Part shown: positions 8,562-17,314 of the stretch, in pieces | Numbering within the stretch: position 1 is the stretch's first letter | Layout of the letters: every line of letters starts with the position of its first letter | Source of the DNA: Actinokineospora terrae | GTDB taxonomy: Bacteria; Actinomycetota; Actinomycetes; Mycobacteriales; Pseudonocardiaceae | DNA: 64,000 bases | Reading direction: 5' to 3' | Assembly: GCF_900111175.1 (NCBI RefSeq) | Contig: NZ_FOGI01000002.1 | Location: forward strand, 542,022 to 606,021 | Position numbers and translations under genes: made by a program | Notes under the pieces: generated by a model | Seen by the model: only the letters and a program-made list of their open reading frames with translations | What the model was told of the DNA's origin: nothing | Databases searched by the model: none

Positions 8562-10697
8562 ATGTCCATCGAGCCGCTCGACCCCGCGGGCGGGGCGCGC
8601 CGCCCACGACATCCCCGCGCGCTGGGCCACTCGACCAACCAACTCCCCGGGTCCGTCTTCGGCACCCTGGTGCAAGCCGACCGGGTCGACCTGCTGGTGG
8701 TCGGCATGTCGGACGCGGTCGACCGGGCGCTGCCGCCCCGGCAGGTGCCCGCGCCGATCTGCGAGGTGCTGGCGCGCGAGCGCGAACTGGCCGTGCTCGA
8801 CCGGGCCGCGAACCCGACCGGGCGGGCACACCGGCCGAGCGTGCTGGTGGTGAGCGGCATGAGCGGGGTCGGCAAGACGGCGGTCACCACGCAGTGGGCG
8901 TGGTCCAACCGGTCGCGCTTCACCGGCGGCCAACTGTTCAGCGACCTCTCGCAGCACCGCGGTCGTGGCGCTGTCGCGACGGTCGAGGTGATGGGCGGGT
9001 TCCTCCGGGCGCTCGGGGTGCACGAGCAGCACATCCCGCCCGACCTCGCGAGCCGTGCCGCGTTGTTCCGCACCAAGACATCGGACGCGCCGGTACTGGT
9101 GGTGCTCGACAACGCCGACCAGGCGGCACAGGTCAGACCGTTCGTGCCCGGATCACCCGACAGCGTCGTGCTGGTGACCAGCCAGCACCGGCTCAGCGGG
9201 CTGCTGGTCGAGGGCGCGAGCCCGCTCGCGCTGCGGCCGCTCGACACCGACGCCAGCTACCGCCTGCTCGTCGACCAGGTCCCCGCCGAGGTCCGCGTGG
9301 CACTGCCCCGCGAGGAGGTCGGCGCGCTGATCGACCTCTGCGGCGGCCTCCCCCTGGCGTTGCGCATCGCGGGGGCCAGGTTGAACGAGGCCACCAGGTG
9401 GCCCGTGCGCAGGCTCCGCGAGTACCTGTCCGACGAGAAGCACCGGCTCCGCCGCCTAGCCGTGGGAGGACACACCGTGCGACACGTGTTCGACACGACC
9501 GTCGACAACCTCCAGCCCCGGCTGCGCACGCTCTACCGCAGGCTCGGGCTGCACCCGGGCGCCGAGTTCAGCGTCGCGGCAGCGGCGACGGTCTCCGGGT
9601 TCTCCGAGACCGACACCGCCGACGCGCTCGACCACCTCTTCGAGGCCAACCTCGTCGAGGGCGTCCGCCCGCACCGGTTCCGCTTCCACGACCTGGTGCG
9701 GCTGCACGCGCGAGCCGTCGCCGACCAGGACGAGCCCAGGGCGGAGCTGGACACCATCCTCGACCGGATCACGTCCTGGTACCTGGCCGGGGCGCGCGCG
9801 GCCGACCTGGCCATGATGGGCGTCGCGCGCTGGCGGTCCTGCGACCACGCCACCGCCGACTGGGGCGGGCCGGAGTTCACCCCGTCGACCGCGGTCGACT
9901 GGTGGGAGACCGAGCGGCAGAACCTGCTCGAGACGGTCCGCACCGCGGACGACCGGGGCGACGCAGGCACGGTGTTGGCGCTCTGCGAGGCGCTGTGGCC
10001 GCTCTACCACGGCCTGAAGTACTACACGGACTGGATCGAAGCGCACCTCGCGGGCATCCGGGCCGCGTTGATCCTGCGCGACGACGTCGCCGAGACGCGG
10101 ATGCGCAACCAGTTGGCGCGCGCGTACGTGGAGCTGCGCGAGTTCGACCAGGCGGACGGGCAACTGGAGCTGGCGCTGGTCGCGGCGCGGCGGTCGGACG
10201 AGCCGCGCGCGGTGGCGGTCGTGCGGGAGTCGCGCGGGGTGGTCCGCCGTGAGCGCGGCGACTTCCCGGGCGCGGCGGCCGAGTTCGAGGAGTCCCTGCT
10301 GATCAACGAGCAGGTGGCCGACGACCGCGGGACCGCGCTGCAGCTCTACCACTTGGCGGACGTCCTGGTCCGAGCGCGGGAGCCGCTGCGGGCCATCGAG
10401 TTGCTCGACCGGGCCGCCCGCATCACCGAGGAGTTGGGCGACGACACCACCTCCGCCAGGGTGGACATCGTGTTCGGCGCCGCCTACCAGGAACTGGGTC
10501 TGCCCGAGTCCGCGCAGCCCTACCTCGAACGCGCGGCGGCGACGGCACGGGACCGCGGCCTGCGGGCCAAGGAGATCGAGGCGCTGGGGCGGTTGGTCGC
10601 GGTGCTGGGTCCGGACGCGCCCCAGTCGACCGCGGTCGCCGAGCGGTTGGCCTCGCTCACCGACACGACCGAGCCGGGGTACCACACCGAGCAGTGA
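8562..10697 (+). CDS. NB-ARC/TPR signalling protein (NLR-like, no output domain recognised)
   Basis: 711 residues. The N-terminus (PGSVFGTLVQADRVD) resembles the short VxGxVVQAxxI segment found before many actinobacterial NB-ARC domains. The STAND ATPase has Walker A GMSGVGKT (99-106), Walker B PVLVVLDNAD, a GLPLAL motif (CGGLPLALRIAG), and an MHD-like FRFHDLVRLHAR. A winged-helix segment and about six TPR-type helical repeats follow to the C-terminus. It lacks the SARP DNA-binding domain of AfsR. Such ATPases act as regulators or immune sensors. The ATG has GGGGGA 6 nt upstream. No effector domain is visible, so the function stays open. Confidence 0.85.
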   Translation: MSIEPLDPAGGARRPRHPRALGHSTNQLPGSVFGTLVQADRVDLLVVGMSDAVDRALPPRQVPAPICEVLARERELAVLDRAANPTGRAHRPSVLVVSGMSGVGKTAVTTQWAWSNRSRFTGGQLFSDLSQHRGRGAVATVEVMGGFLRALGVHEQHIPPDLASRAALFRTKTSDAPVLVVLDNADQAAQVRPFVPGSPDSVVLVTSQHRLSGLLVEGASPLALRPLDTDASYRLLVDQVPAEVRVALPREEVGALIDLCGGLPLALRIAGARLNEATRWPVRRLREYLSDEKHRLRRLAVGGHTVRHVFDTTVDNLQPRLRTLYRRLGLHPGAEFSVAAAATVSGFSETDTADALDHLFEANLVEGVRPHRFRFHDLVRLHARAVADQDEPRAELDTILDRITSWYLAGARAADLAMMGVARWRSCDHATADWGGPEFTPSTAVDWWETERQNLLETVRTADDRGDAGTVLALCEALWPLYHGLKYYTDWIEAHLAGIRAALILRDDVAETRMRNQLARAYVELREFDQADGQLELALVAARRSDEPRAVAVVRESRGVVRRERGDFPGAAAEFEESLLINEQVADDRGTALQLYHLADVLVRAREPLRAIELLDRAARITEELGDDTTSARVDIVFGAAYQELGLPESAQPYLERAAATARDRGLRAKEIEALGRLVAVLGPDAPQSTAVAERLASLTDTTEPGYHTEQ

Positions 10698-10727
10698 TCG
10701 CACCCGAACCAAGGCGAGTGCGCTGGG

Positions 10728-12410
10728 TCAAGGCGAGTGCGCGTTGGCCGACACCCGGGTGATCGCGAGGGTCGAGCGCGCGACGCCGACCTGGACCTCC
10801 AGCGCGGTCATCACGCAGCCCGGCTCGACCGCGAGGTGGTAGACGGCCGCGGCAACGGCGGCAGAGTCGATGGGCGCGCCCCCGGTACGCCGGACCTCCC
10901 ACTTCGCACCCAGTCGAGTCCCCACGAGCAGCCGCGATTCGTGGACACCGGCGGCGAGGAAGCACTGCGAGTCGCGCACGGTGCGAGCGATCCACGCCCA
11001 CACCGTGTCCGCGTCGTTGTCGTCACTGCGCACCCGGACCTCCGCCGTGTTCCTGAGGTCCCGGTTGGACTCGTGCTCGTCCACGACCAACACAGGTGCC
11101 CTGTCGTCGTCCACGGGCCGGTGGTGCTCAGCCAGGGCCGCGGGGTATCGCTCGACCGACACCGTGACCGCGCAGTCGGGTCCGATGGTGAGCGACATCC
11201 GGGAGAGGAAGGAGGTCACCCCGCGCTCGTCCCGTTCGACCTCCAGCGGGGCGTAGCGCCGCGGGTGCGGGACCTGGGCGGGCGGGTCGAGCGCCATGAG
11301 TTCGTAGAAGCGCACCTGGAGCAGCCGCAGGGATTCACCGGAGTTGCCCATCGCCTGCCTGGCGACCTGGGTGACCCCGGAGTCCGCGTAGGTCGCCATG
11401 ACGTCAACGATCTGGTCGCGCAGGTCCACAGCGGGATCGAGCGGGCGAGCGGCTCGGACGAAGTCCAGCGTGGTCGAACCCTTCACCAGTTCGTCATCTC
11501 CCCTACCCGCGAACAGAAATGGTCGACCGAGCGCGGCGGCGTACACGGACACCGAGCCGTGGTCACCGATGAACGCGTCGGTGGCGATCAGCGCGGCAGG
11601 CCAGTCGGAGGTCGGCATGACCGTGATCAAACCCGCCTCGGACGCGGCGCTGAGCAGCCCCCGCACCGAGAAGCCGGAGTGCAGCGTCCACACATTGGGA
11701 TGCAAGATCAACACGACTCGGTACTCGTCGTGCGGTAGCGCCGCCAGGACACGGTTCACCAGCCGGTGGTCGTACCCGAGGGTCGAGTCGCGCCCCCAGG
11801 TCGAGGAGATCCCCACCAGCTTCTGGCCTGGCGTCACACCGAGGCGGCGGCGGAACCGTTCACGCGACCCCAGGTTGGCCAACATCCTGTCCCAGGTGGG
11901 GTCCCCCATCTGGAACGCGTACGGGACCGCGCTCGGGTTCGCCCGGCAGAGCTGCTCCACCTGAGACTCGCAGGACAGCCCGATCGCCGCCGCGACGATG
12001 ACACCATCGCGCACGAGTTCCGCGGTGGACAACCCGACCGGAGCGTCGAGGTCGAGCGTCCGGTACAAAACGCGACGGTTGTAGCCGGTTCCATGGGCCA
12101 TGGTGGCGACCGGGCCGAGAAGGTCGCCGAGCGCGTCATCGGTGTGCGCCGCGATCACCAGGTTGAACTCCATGGTACGGGCGAGCTCCCAGTCAATCAG
12201 CCGCACATCCAACAGCGCTAACGGATCGCGCAACTTTCCGCCGAACTGGGAACCCTCGTTGACGGTCCAGAAAATGGCCAGCCGGTCATCGCCGTCAATG
12301 GCGCGCAGCACGTCGAGCACCCGGCTGAGATCCGTGCGGGTCCGGAGCACGACACAGACCCGGCGGACGCGCGACCAGGTTTCCCCGGAGTCTTCGGCAG
12401 CAGCACACAT
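10728..12410 (-). CDS. Orphan GT-B-fold protein, CDP-glycerol glycerophosphotransferase-like
   Basis: 560 residues. The first 380 form two Rossmann-like halves. The second half carries LVGISSTWGRDSTLG, VVLILHPNVW and a DAFIGDHGSVSVYAAALGRP segment, which is the conserved nucleotide-donor region of teichoic-acid CDP-glycerol transferases and related GT-B enzymes. Residues about 400-560 are an unassigned C-terminal domain. There is no signal peptide or membrane segment. Start ATG 12410 is fixed by AAGGAG 8 nt upstream; the frame extends further but without a ribosome binding site. It is divergent from an XRE regulator with a dyad between them. Base composition is less GC-biased than in neighbours, suggesting transfer. 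Donor and acceptor are unknown. Confidence 0.65.
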   Translation of the reverse strand: MCAAAEDSGETWSRVRRVCVVLRTRTDLSRVLDVLRAIDGDDRLAIFWTVNEGSQFGGKLRDPLALLDVRLIDWELARTMEFNLVIAAHTDDALGDLLGPVATMAHGTGYNRRVLYRTLDLDAPVGLSTAELVRDGVIVAAAIGLSCESQVEQLCRANPSAVPYAFQMGDPTWDRMLANLGSRERFRRRLGVTPGQKLVGISSTWGRDSTLGYDHRLVNRVLAALPHDEYRVVLILHPNVWTLHSGFSVRGLLSAASEAGLITVMPTSDWPAALIATDAFIGDHGSVSVYAAALGRPFLFAGRGDDELVKGSTTLDFVRAARPLDPAVDLRDQIVDVMATYADSGVTQVARQAMGNSGESLRLLQVRFYELMALDPPAQVPHPRRYAPLEVERDERGVTSFLSRMSLTIGPDCAVTVSVERYPAALAEHHRPVDDDRAPVLVVDEHESNRDLRNTAEVRVRSDDNDADTVWAWIARTVRDSQCFLAAGVHESRLLVGTRLGAKWEVRRTGGAPIDSAAVAAAVYHLAVEPGCVMTALEVQVGVARSTLAITRVSANAHSP

Positions 12411-12543
12411 CCGGCCACTCCTTACACACGACAGGCTGAAAAACTGCCCCTCACCAAGCGACCAAGCCGACGTACGATAGCTTTGCGCCATCAGCCGATG
12501 GATGGCATGCTCTTCGACTTACGTCGGAGAGCTTGCTTAGGTT

Positions 12544-12568
12544 CGACATGTAGCAGCATGACATGTCG
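12544..12568. promoter_or_regulatory. Inverted repeat in divergent promoter region
   Basis: Perfect 8-bp arms CGACATGT (12544-12551) and ACATGTCG (12561-12568) with a 9-nt spacer, 23 bp before the XRE start and 134 bp before the GT-B start. It is a candidate operator for the XRE regulator. Confidence 0.55.
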
Positions 12569-12591
12569 GGCGTCGTTTTGGGAGGTCGCAC

Positions 12592-13443
12592 GTGTCCGAC
12601 ATCCGGGGCTCGAGACCCCAACAGCGCAAACTCCGTCTCGAACTCCGCCATGCCCGCACCAATGCGGGATTCTCCCAACGGCAAGTGGCGGACGCGCTCG
12701 AGTGGTCGCTGTCCAAAGTGGTCAGAATTGAGCAGGGCGCGGTCGGGGTGTCGATCACCGATCTGCGCGCGCTGCTACACCACTACGGAATCTCGGATCG
12801 ACAGGTCGTCGACGACCTGCTCGACCTCGCCCGCAAGCGCACCGAGAGCCGCTGGTGGGAGAAGCACACCAAGGACGTCCCCTCGGCACTCATCCAGCTG
12901 ATCGAACTGGAGGACGTGGCGACGCTGATCCGGCAGTACCAGGGGCACATCGTGCCAGGCATGTTGCAGACCGAGGATGTCGTTCGAGCGGTCATCTCGA
13001 GTTACCCGGGCGATCCGGCCTGGATCGAGCAGACCATCAAGATCCGCTTGCGCAGGCAGCAAATCCTGGATGACGAGAGTCGGGAGTTCGTCTACATCCT
13101 GGACGAGTCCGCCTTGCGCAGGGTCCTGGGTTCGCCGGAGATCATGTCGGCGCAGTACCGCAGGCTGTTCGAGTTGAACGACCGACCCAACATCTCGATC
13201 TCGGTGATTCCGTTCAGTGCGGGCTCCCACCAGGCCATGCAAGGGTCCTACACGGTGCTCGAGACACCCGTGGGATACGCGGAGGACGACGTGGACTCGG
13301 TCGTCTTGCTCCAGGGCCCACTCCGGGACTCGATAATCCGCCGGGACGTCAATCGGATCAGCGAGTACGTCGAAGCGTTCGCCGAACTAGAGCACATGGC
13401 CGTTTCATTGGACAAATGGGAAGGGAAGAACACCCTGGTGTAG
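12592..13443 (+). CDS. XRE family regulator with DUF5753
   Basis: 283 residues. The N-terminal helix-turn-helix (residues 10-65) includes LRHARTNAGFSQRQVADALEWSLSKVVRIE written across its helices. The rest is the actinobacterial DUF5753 domain (VPGMLQTEDVVRAV, then RRQQILDDES and PFSAGSHQAMQGSY). GTG 12592 has GGGAGG 6 nt upstream. A DUF397 gene follows 181 bp downstream. XRE-DUF5753/DUF397 pairs such as Streptomyces SCO4441/4442 and the WhiJ group control development or antibiotic production, the DUF397 protein acting on the regulator. The ligand and targets here are unknown. Confidence 0.93.
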   Translation: MSDIRGSRPQQRKLRLELRHARTNAGFSQRQVADALEWSLSKVVRIEQGAVGVSITDLRALLHHYGISDRQVVDDLLDLARKRTESRWWEKHTKDVPSALIQLIELEDVATLIRQYQGHIVPGMLQTEDVVRAVISSYPGDPAWIEQTIKIRLRRQQILDDESREFVYILDESALRRVLGSPEIMSAQYRRLFELNDRPNISISVIPFSAGSHQAMQGSYTVLETPVGYAEDDVDSVVLLQGPLRDSIIRRDVNRISEYVEAFAELEHMAVSLDKWEGKNTLV

Positions 13444-13624
13444 CGCGTCAGAACCCACCTCAGGTCACCGGTTGTCGCGTATTTGTCAACACCGGTGATC
13501 GGGTTAGCCCTGTCGGCCCTAGCTCACAAGCGCCCAGGAGACCTAACCTTCACCACGTACGGCTCAGTCGGGGGCCCGGGTGGCACCGCCATGCGCGGAC
13601 TCCCGCCATGGAGGGAGTTCGCGC

Positions 13625-13870
13625 ATGGCCTCAGCAAACAAGCCCACCGTGGTTGAAGTCGACGACAATGGTAGGCGTTGGGCTAAAAGTTCGACCAGCG
13701 ACGTGAACGGGGGCAACTGCATTGAGGTTGCCACCGATCGCGAATTGATTCGCATTCGCTCGTCCTTGAACAGGCGAAATGCCATCGTCACCGTGCCTGT
13801 ATCCGCATGGTCGCCCTTTATCGACCTCGCGACTCGACTAACTCCTCAGAATCCAGCGTCGATCAGCTAG
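13625..13870 (+). CDS. DUF397 small protein
   Basis: 81 residues. The core RWAKSSTSDVNGGNCIEVA matches the DUF397 signature (WxKSSxSxxxGNCVEVA), and VPVSAWSPFIDLA matches its C-terminal part. The usual VRDSKDP segment is replaced by LIRIRSSLNRRNA, so it is a diverged member. ATG 13625 has GGAGGGA 7 nt upstream. It is probably the partner of the XRE-DUF5753 regulator. Codon use is clearly less GC-rich than in the surroundings. Its stop overlaps the stop of the convergent ligase gene by 3 bp. Confidence 0.88.
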   Translation: MASANKPTVVEVDDNGRRWAKSSTSDVNGGNCIEVATDRELIRIRSSLNRRNAIVTVPVSAWSPFIDLATRLTPQNPASIS

Positions 13871-15924
13871 TCCTGATCGGCGAGGAGGCGTTTGACGACT
13901 TTGCCCGTGGCGTTGCGGGGGACGCGGGGGATGAAGATGACGTCGCGGGGGACTGAGGGGCGTTCTAGGTGGTCGTGGACGTAGTCGCGGATGGCGGTGG
14001 CGGCTAGGTGGGTGCCGGGTTTGAGGGCGATGTAGGCGGCGAAGCGTTGGCCGTATTCGCGGTCGGGGACGCCGACGACGGCGGCGTCGGCCACGGCGTC
14101 CAGGCCCAGTAGCAACTCCTCCACGGGGCGGGGGAAGACGTTCTCGCCGCCGGAGATGATCATGTCGTCGTCGCGGCCGGAGACGAAGAGCCTGCCGTCG
14201 GCGTCGAGGTAGCCGCGGTCGCCGGTGACCATCAGGTCGTCGTGCATCTCCGTGCTGGTGCCGTTGGTGTAGCCCTCGAACAGCATCTCGTTGCCCACGC
14301 AGATCCGCCCGACCGCGCCCGGTGCGACCGGCACGCCCTCCGCGTCGAGTATCCCGACCCTGGTGCCCACCGGGCAGCGGCCCGCGGTGGTCGGGGCGGC
14401 GCGCAGGTCGGTGGGGTCGGCGATGCTGGCCCAGGACACCTCGGTCGAGCCGTACAGGTTGTAGAGGACGTCGCCGTAGGAGTCCATGAAGGACGTCACC
14501 AGCTGCCGCGACAGCGCCGACCCGCTGGAGGCGACCACGCGCAGGCTGGACGTGTCGTAGCGGGCCCTGGTCCGCTCGGGCAGCGCCATGATCCGCTGCA
14601 GCATGACCGGCACGGCGATCAGCGCGGTGCACCTGAGCTCGGCGATGGCGGCGAGGGTCGCCTCGGCGTCGAACCGGCGCTGCAGCACCAGCGACGCGTG
14701 CAGCGGCATCCCCAGCTGGACCGCGGCCAGACCCCAGGTGTGGAACAGCGGCGCGGCCACGAGCATCCGCTCCCCCGCGCGCAGCGGTATCCGCGACAGC
14801 ACCGAGGCGGCCGACCCGAGGCCGGGCGGGTTGCGGCGGCGGGCGCCCTTGGGGGTGCCGGTGGTGCCCGAGGTCAGCACGATGATCTTGCCTGCCTGCT
14901 CCGGCGGGCGGATCGGGGTCGCGGGCGCGGCGGCGATGACGGCGTCGAGGGTCAGCTCACCCGGCGCGGCCGACCAGGTGGAGATCCACGGCAGCGACGC
15001 GGGCAGGTTGTGGAACAGCGGCGCGAACTCGTCGTCGGCGGCCAGCGCGACCGGTCGGTGCGCCTCGACCAGGTCGGCGACCTGGTCGGCGGACAGGCCG
15101 GTGTTGAGCAGCAGCACGTCCGCGCCGAGCTTGCCGCAGGCGATGGTCATCTCGACCAGACCGGCGTGGTTGCGGCACATCAGCGCGACCCGGCGCCCGG
15201 CCCGGACACCGTGCCTGGCCAGGCCGTTGGCCAGCCGGGTGGTCCTGCGGTCGATCTCGTCGAAGGTCAGCTTGCCGCGCTCGTCGACCAGCGCCACCGC
15301 GTCGGGCACCCGCGCCGACGCCGCCTGGTACCCGCCGACCAGGGTGGCGCCCCAGCGGGCCAGCGCGCCCAGCTGCCGCATCACCCGGTCCGGTCTGCCC
15401 GGGTTGAGCACCCCGGCCCTGGCGAGGGTGCGGGCGACGGTGAGCGCGGACTGGCCGCGGGAGGTCTGGTCGATGCGGGTCGGCGAGCTGGTGATGGCCC
15501 GGCCGGAGAGGTGGTCGTCGACGCGGGTGAGGCCCTTGCGAACGCGCTTGCGCAGCCAGGCGTTGGTCATCGCGGTGCCCGCGGTGAGGTCCTCGGGCAG
15601 CGACAGCACGACCTCGACCATGGTCCGGCCCGCGGCGGGTTCGAGCCGGATGGACAGGTGCCCGCCCGCCCAGCCCGGTCCGACCAGCACCAGGTGCTCG
15701 CCGGGCCGGTTCACCAGGACCTCGACCCGGTCGTGCACCGGTTCGCCGCCGGCGACGCTGAACCGCACCCGGTAGCGGGGCTTGCCGGACTGGGCCTGCT
15801 CGCGCTCGGCGCAGGCGATCTCGCGGACGAACCGCGGGTAGAGCGCGGGGTCGCCGAGGACCTCCCAGACCTGCTCCGGCGTGTGGTCGAGGACCTGCCG
15901 CACCTCGACGAGCTCCTCCGGCAT
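13867..15924 (-). CDS. SRPBCC-domain / acyl-CoA synthetase fusion
   Basis: 685 residues in two parts. Residues 1-145 form an SRPBCC/START-like ligand pocket (EVRQVLDHTPEQVWEVLGDP, then YPRFVREI). Residues about 190-685 are an AMP-binding acyl/aryl-CoA ligase with IVLTSGTTGTPKG, YGSTEVSWA, TGDRGYLDADGRLFVSGRDDD and the catalytic Lys in PRNATGKVVKR. The ligase half would activate a carboxylic acid as CoA thioester via acyl-AMP; the acid is unknown. ATG 15924 begins the conserved SRPBCC strand; upstream in-frame codons look non-coding. It is downstream of the kam genes on the same strand, but 164 bp away. Confidence 0.85.
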   Translation of the reverse strand: MPEELVEVRQVLDHTPEQVWEVLGDPALYPRFVREIACAEREQAQSGKPRYRVRFSVAGGEPVHDRVEVLVNRPGEHLVLVGPGWAGGHLSIRLEPAAGRTMVEVVLSLPEDLTAGTAMTNAWLRKRVRKGLTRVDDHLSGRAITSSPTRIDQTSRGQSALTVARTLARAGVLNPGRPDRVMRQLGALARWGATLVGGYQAASARVPDAVALVDERGKLTFDEIDRRTTRLANGLARHGVRAGRRVALMCRNHAGLVEMTIACGKLGADVLLLNTGLSADQVADLVEAHRPVALAADDEFAPLFHNLPASLPWISTWSAAPGELTLDAVIAAAPATPIRPPEQAGKIIVLTSGTTGTPKGARRRNPPGLGSAASVLSRIPLRAGERMLVAAPLFHTWGLAAVQLGMPLHASLVLQRRFDAEATLAAIAELRCTALIAVPVMLQRIMALPERTRARYDTSSLRVVASSGSALSRQLVTSFMDSYGDVLYNLYGSTEVSWASIADPTDLRAAPTTAGRCPVGTRVGILDAEGVPVAPGAVGRICVGNEMLFEGYTNGTSTEMHDDLMVTGDRGYLDADGRLFVSGRDDDMIISGGENVFPRPVEELLLGLDAVADAAVVGVPDREYGQRFAAYIALKPGTHLAATAIRDYVHDHLERPSVPRDVIFIPRVPRNATGKVVKRLLADQD

Positions 15925-16088
15925 GGTCCTCCGTCGTCGACGGCCGCGGGGAACCCAGGTCAACACCCCGACAGCGTTGTTCACACCTGGTTCCGGTTGT
16001 TATCAGCGAAGGGCCGACCGGCGCAAGCCAGGCGTCCGCCGAACGGAGTAACAACAGGCAACATCACTCACTCGGCGCAGCGAAACGA

Positions 16089-16484
16089 CTACTCGATCCC
16101 CGCTGGTGGGACCACGACCGTGCCCCTTGCGCGGGTGATGACCACAGGCGGTTCCAGCACGTCGGCCGCGGACGGTCCACGCTCCGGGGCGGCCCGGCAC
16201 ACCACGCGCGCCTCGAACTCCACGCCCCGCGACCGGGTGCCGACCCGCACGAGGGTCGCGGTCGCCTCGACCACGTCGCCCGCGCGCAGCGGCGCCAGGA
16301 ACTCGACCTGCTCGTACCCGGCGAACAGGCCCTCGTCGCCGTCGGTCCGCACGCACAGCTCGGTGGCGACGTCGCCGAACAGGCCCAGCGCGTAGGCGCC
16401 GTCGACCAGGCTGCCGCCGTAGTGGGCGTGGGCGTGCGGCACGTAGCGCCGGTGGGTGACGCTCAGGCCGGGCTCGGGGCTCAT
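16089..16484 (-). CDS. kal: 3-aminobutyryl-CoA ammonia lyase
   Basis: A hotdog-fold enzyme that removes ammonia from L-3-aminobutyryl-CoA to give crotonyl-CoA in the lysine fermentation pathway. The 131 residues contain HAHYGGSLVDGAYALGLFGD, TDGDEGLFAGYEQVEFLAP and FEARVV, which match the Kal proteins of Fusobacterium and clostridia closely. A C-terminal VITRARGTVVVP strand completes the fold. Its start overlaps the kamE stop (ATGA), so the two are translationally coupled. It is the last gene of the minus-strand kam operon. Confidence 0.88.
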   Translation of the reverse strand: MSPEPGLSVTHRRYVPHAHAHYGGSLVDGAYALGLFGDVATELCVRTDGDEGLFAGYEQVEFLAPLRAGDVVEATATLVRVGTRSRGVEFEARVVCRAAPERGPSAADVLEPPVVITRARGTVVVPPAGIE

Positions 16485-17314
16485 GCGGGCTGCTCCTTGC
16501 GCTGGTTGATGGCGTGGACGAGGTAGCTGGCGACCTCGCCCGGGGTGGTGCCACGGCTGAACACGCGGTCGACGCCCAGGTCACCGGCCATCCGCGGGTC
16601 GAACCTGGGGCCACCGGCGATGAGCAGCGGGCGGCGGCCGCCCATGGCCTCGCGGAAAGCCGCCGACATCTCCTGGGTGTTGAGGATGTGCGCGTCGCGC
16701 TGGGTGACGACCTGCGACACCAGCACCGCGTCCGCCTTCTCCGCGCGCGCCCGCTTCACCAGGTCGGGCACGCTGACCTGGGCGCCGAGGTTGACCACCC
16801 GCAGCTCCCGGTAGTACTCCAGGCCCTTCTCCCCCGCGAAGCCCTTGATGTTGAGGATCGCGTCGATGCCCACGGTGTGCGCGTCGGTGCCGATGCAGGC
16901 GCCGACCACGACCATCTTGCGCCGCAGCGCCCGCTTGATCACGGTGTTGACCTCGCTGGGCGGCAGCAGCGGGTACTCGCGCTCGACGACCTCGACCTCG
17001 GTCAGGTCGATGATGTGCCGCACCGAGCCGTAGACGACGAAGAAGGTGAAGTCGGGGCCGATGGCGTGGGAGTGCACGACCATGGCCGGTTCCATGCCCA
17101 TCTTGGCCGCGAGCAGCAGCGCGGCACCCTCGGCGCGGGGGCCGTGCGGGACGGGCAGGGTGAACGAGGTCTGCACCATGCCGTCGCCGCTGGTGTCGCC
17201 ATAGGGGCGGACGTAGCGCTTGGTGTCGGTGGCCGCGGTGTTCGTGGCTGCCGTGTCGGTGGCCGCGGTGTCAGAGGCACTGGCGTCGGCTGGTGCGGGC
17301 CGGGTGGTGGTCAC
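16481..17314 (-). CDS. kamE: Lysine 5,6-aminomutase beta subunit (B12-binding)
   Basis: The cobalamin- and PLP-binding subunit of the adenosylcobalamin-dependent mutase that moves the terminal amino group of D-lysine or L-beta-lysine. 277 residues. After an Ala/Thr/Asp-rich N-terminal tail comes the dimerisation part (GDGMVQTSFTLPVPHG). The Rossmann B12 domain follows, with the base-off motif DAHTVG (DxHxxG), and NIKGFAG carries the Lys expected to bind PLP. The GTG start overlaps the kamD stop (GTGA). The N-terminal AATDTAATN repeats are unlike the clostridial protein. Confidence 0.94.
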   Translation of the reverse strand: MTTTRPAPADASASDTAATDTAATNTAATDTKRYVRPYGDTSGDGMVQTSFTLPVPHGPRAEGAALLLAAKMGMEPAMVVHSHAIGPDFTFFVVYGSVRHIIDLTEVEVVEREYPLLPPSEVNTVIKRALRRKMVVVGACIGTDAHTVGIDAILNIKGFAGEKGLEYYRELRVVNLGAQVSVPDLVKRARAEKADAVLVSQVVTQRDAHILNTQEMSAAFREAMGGRRPLLIAGGPRFDPRMAGDLGVDRVFSRGTTPGEVASYLVHAINQRKEQPA

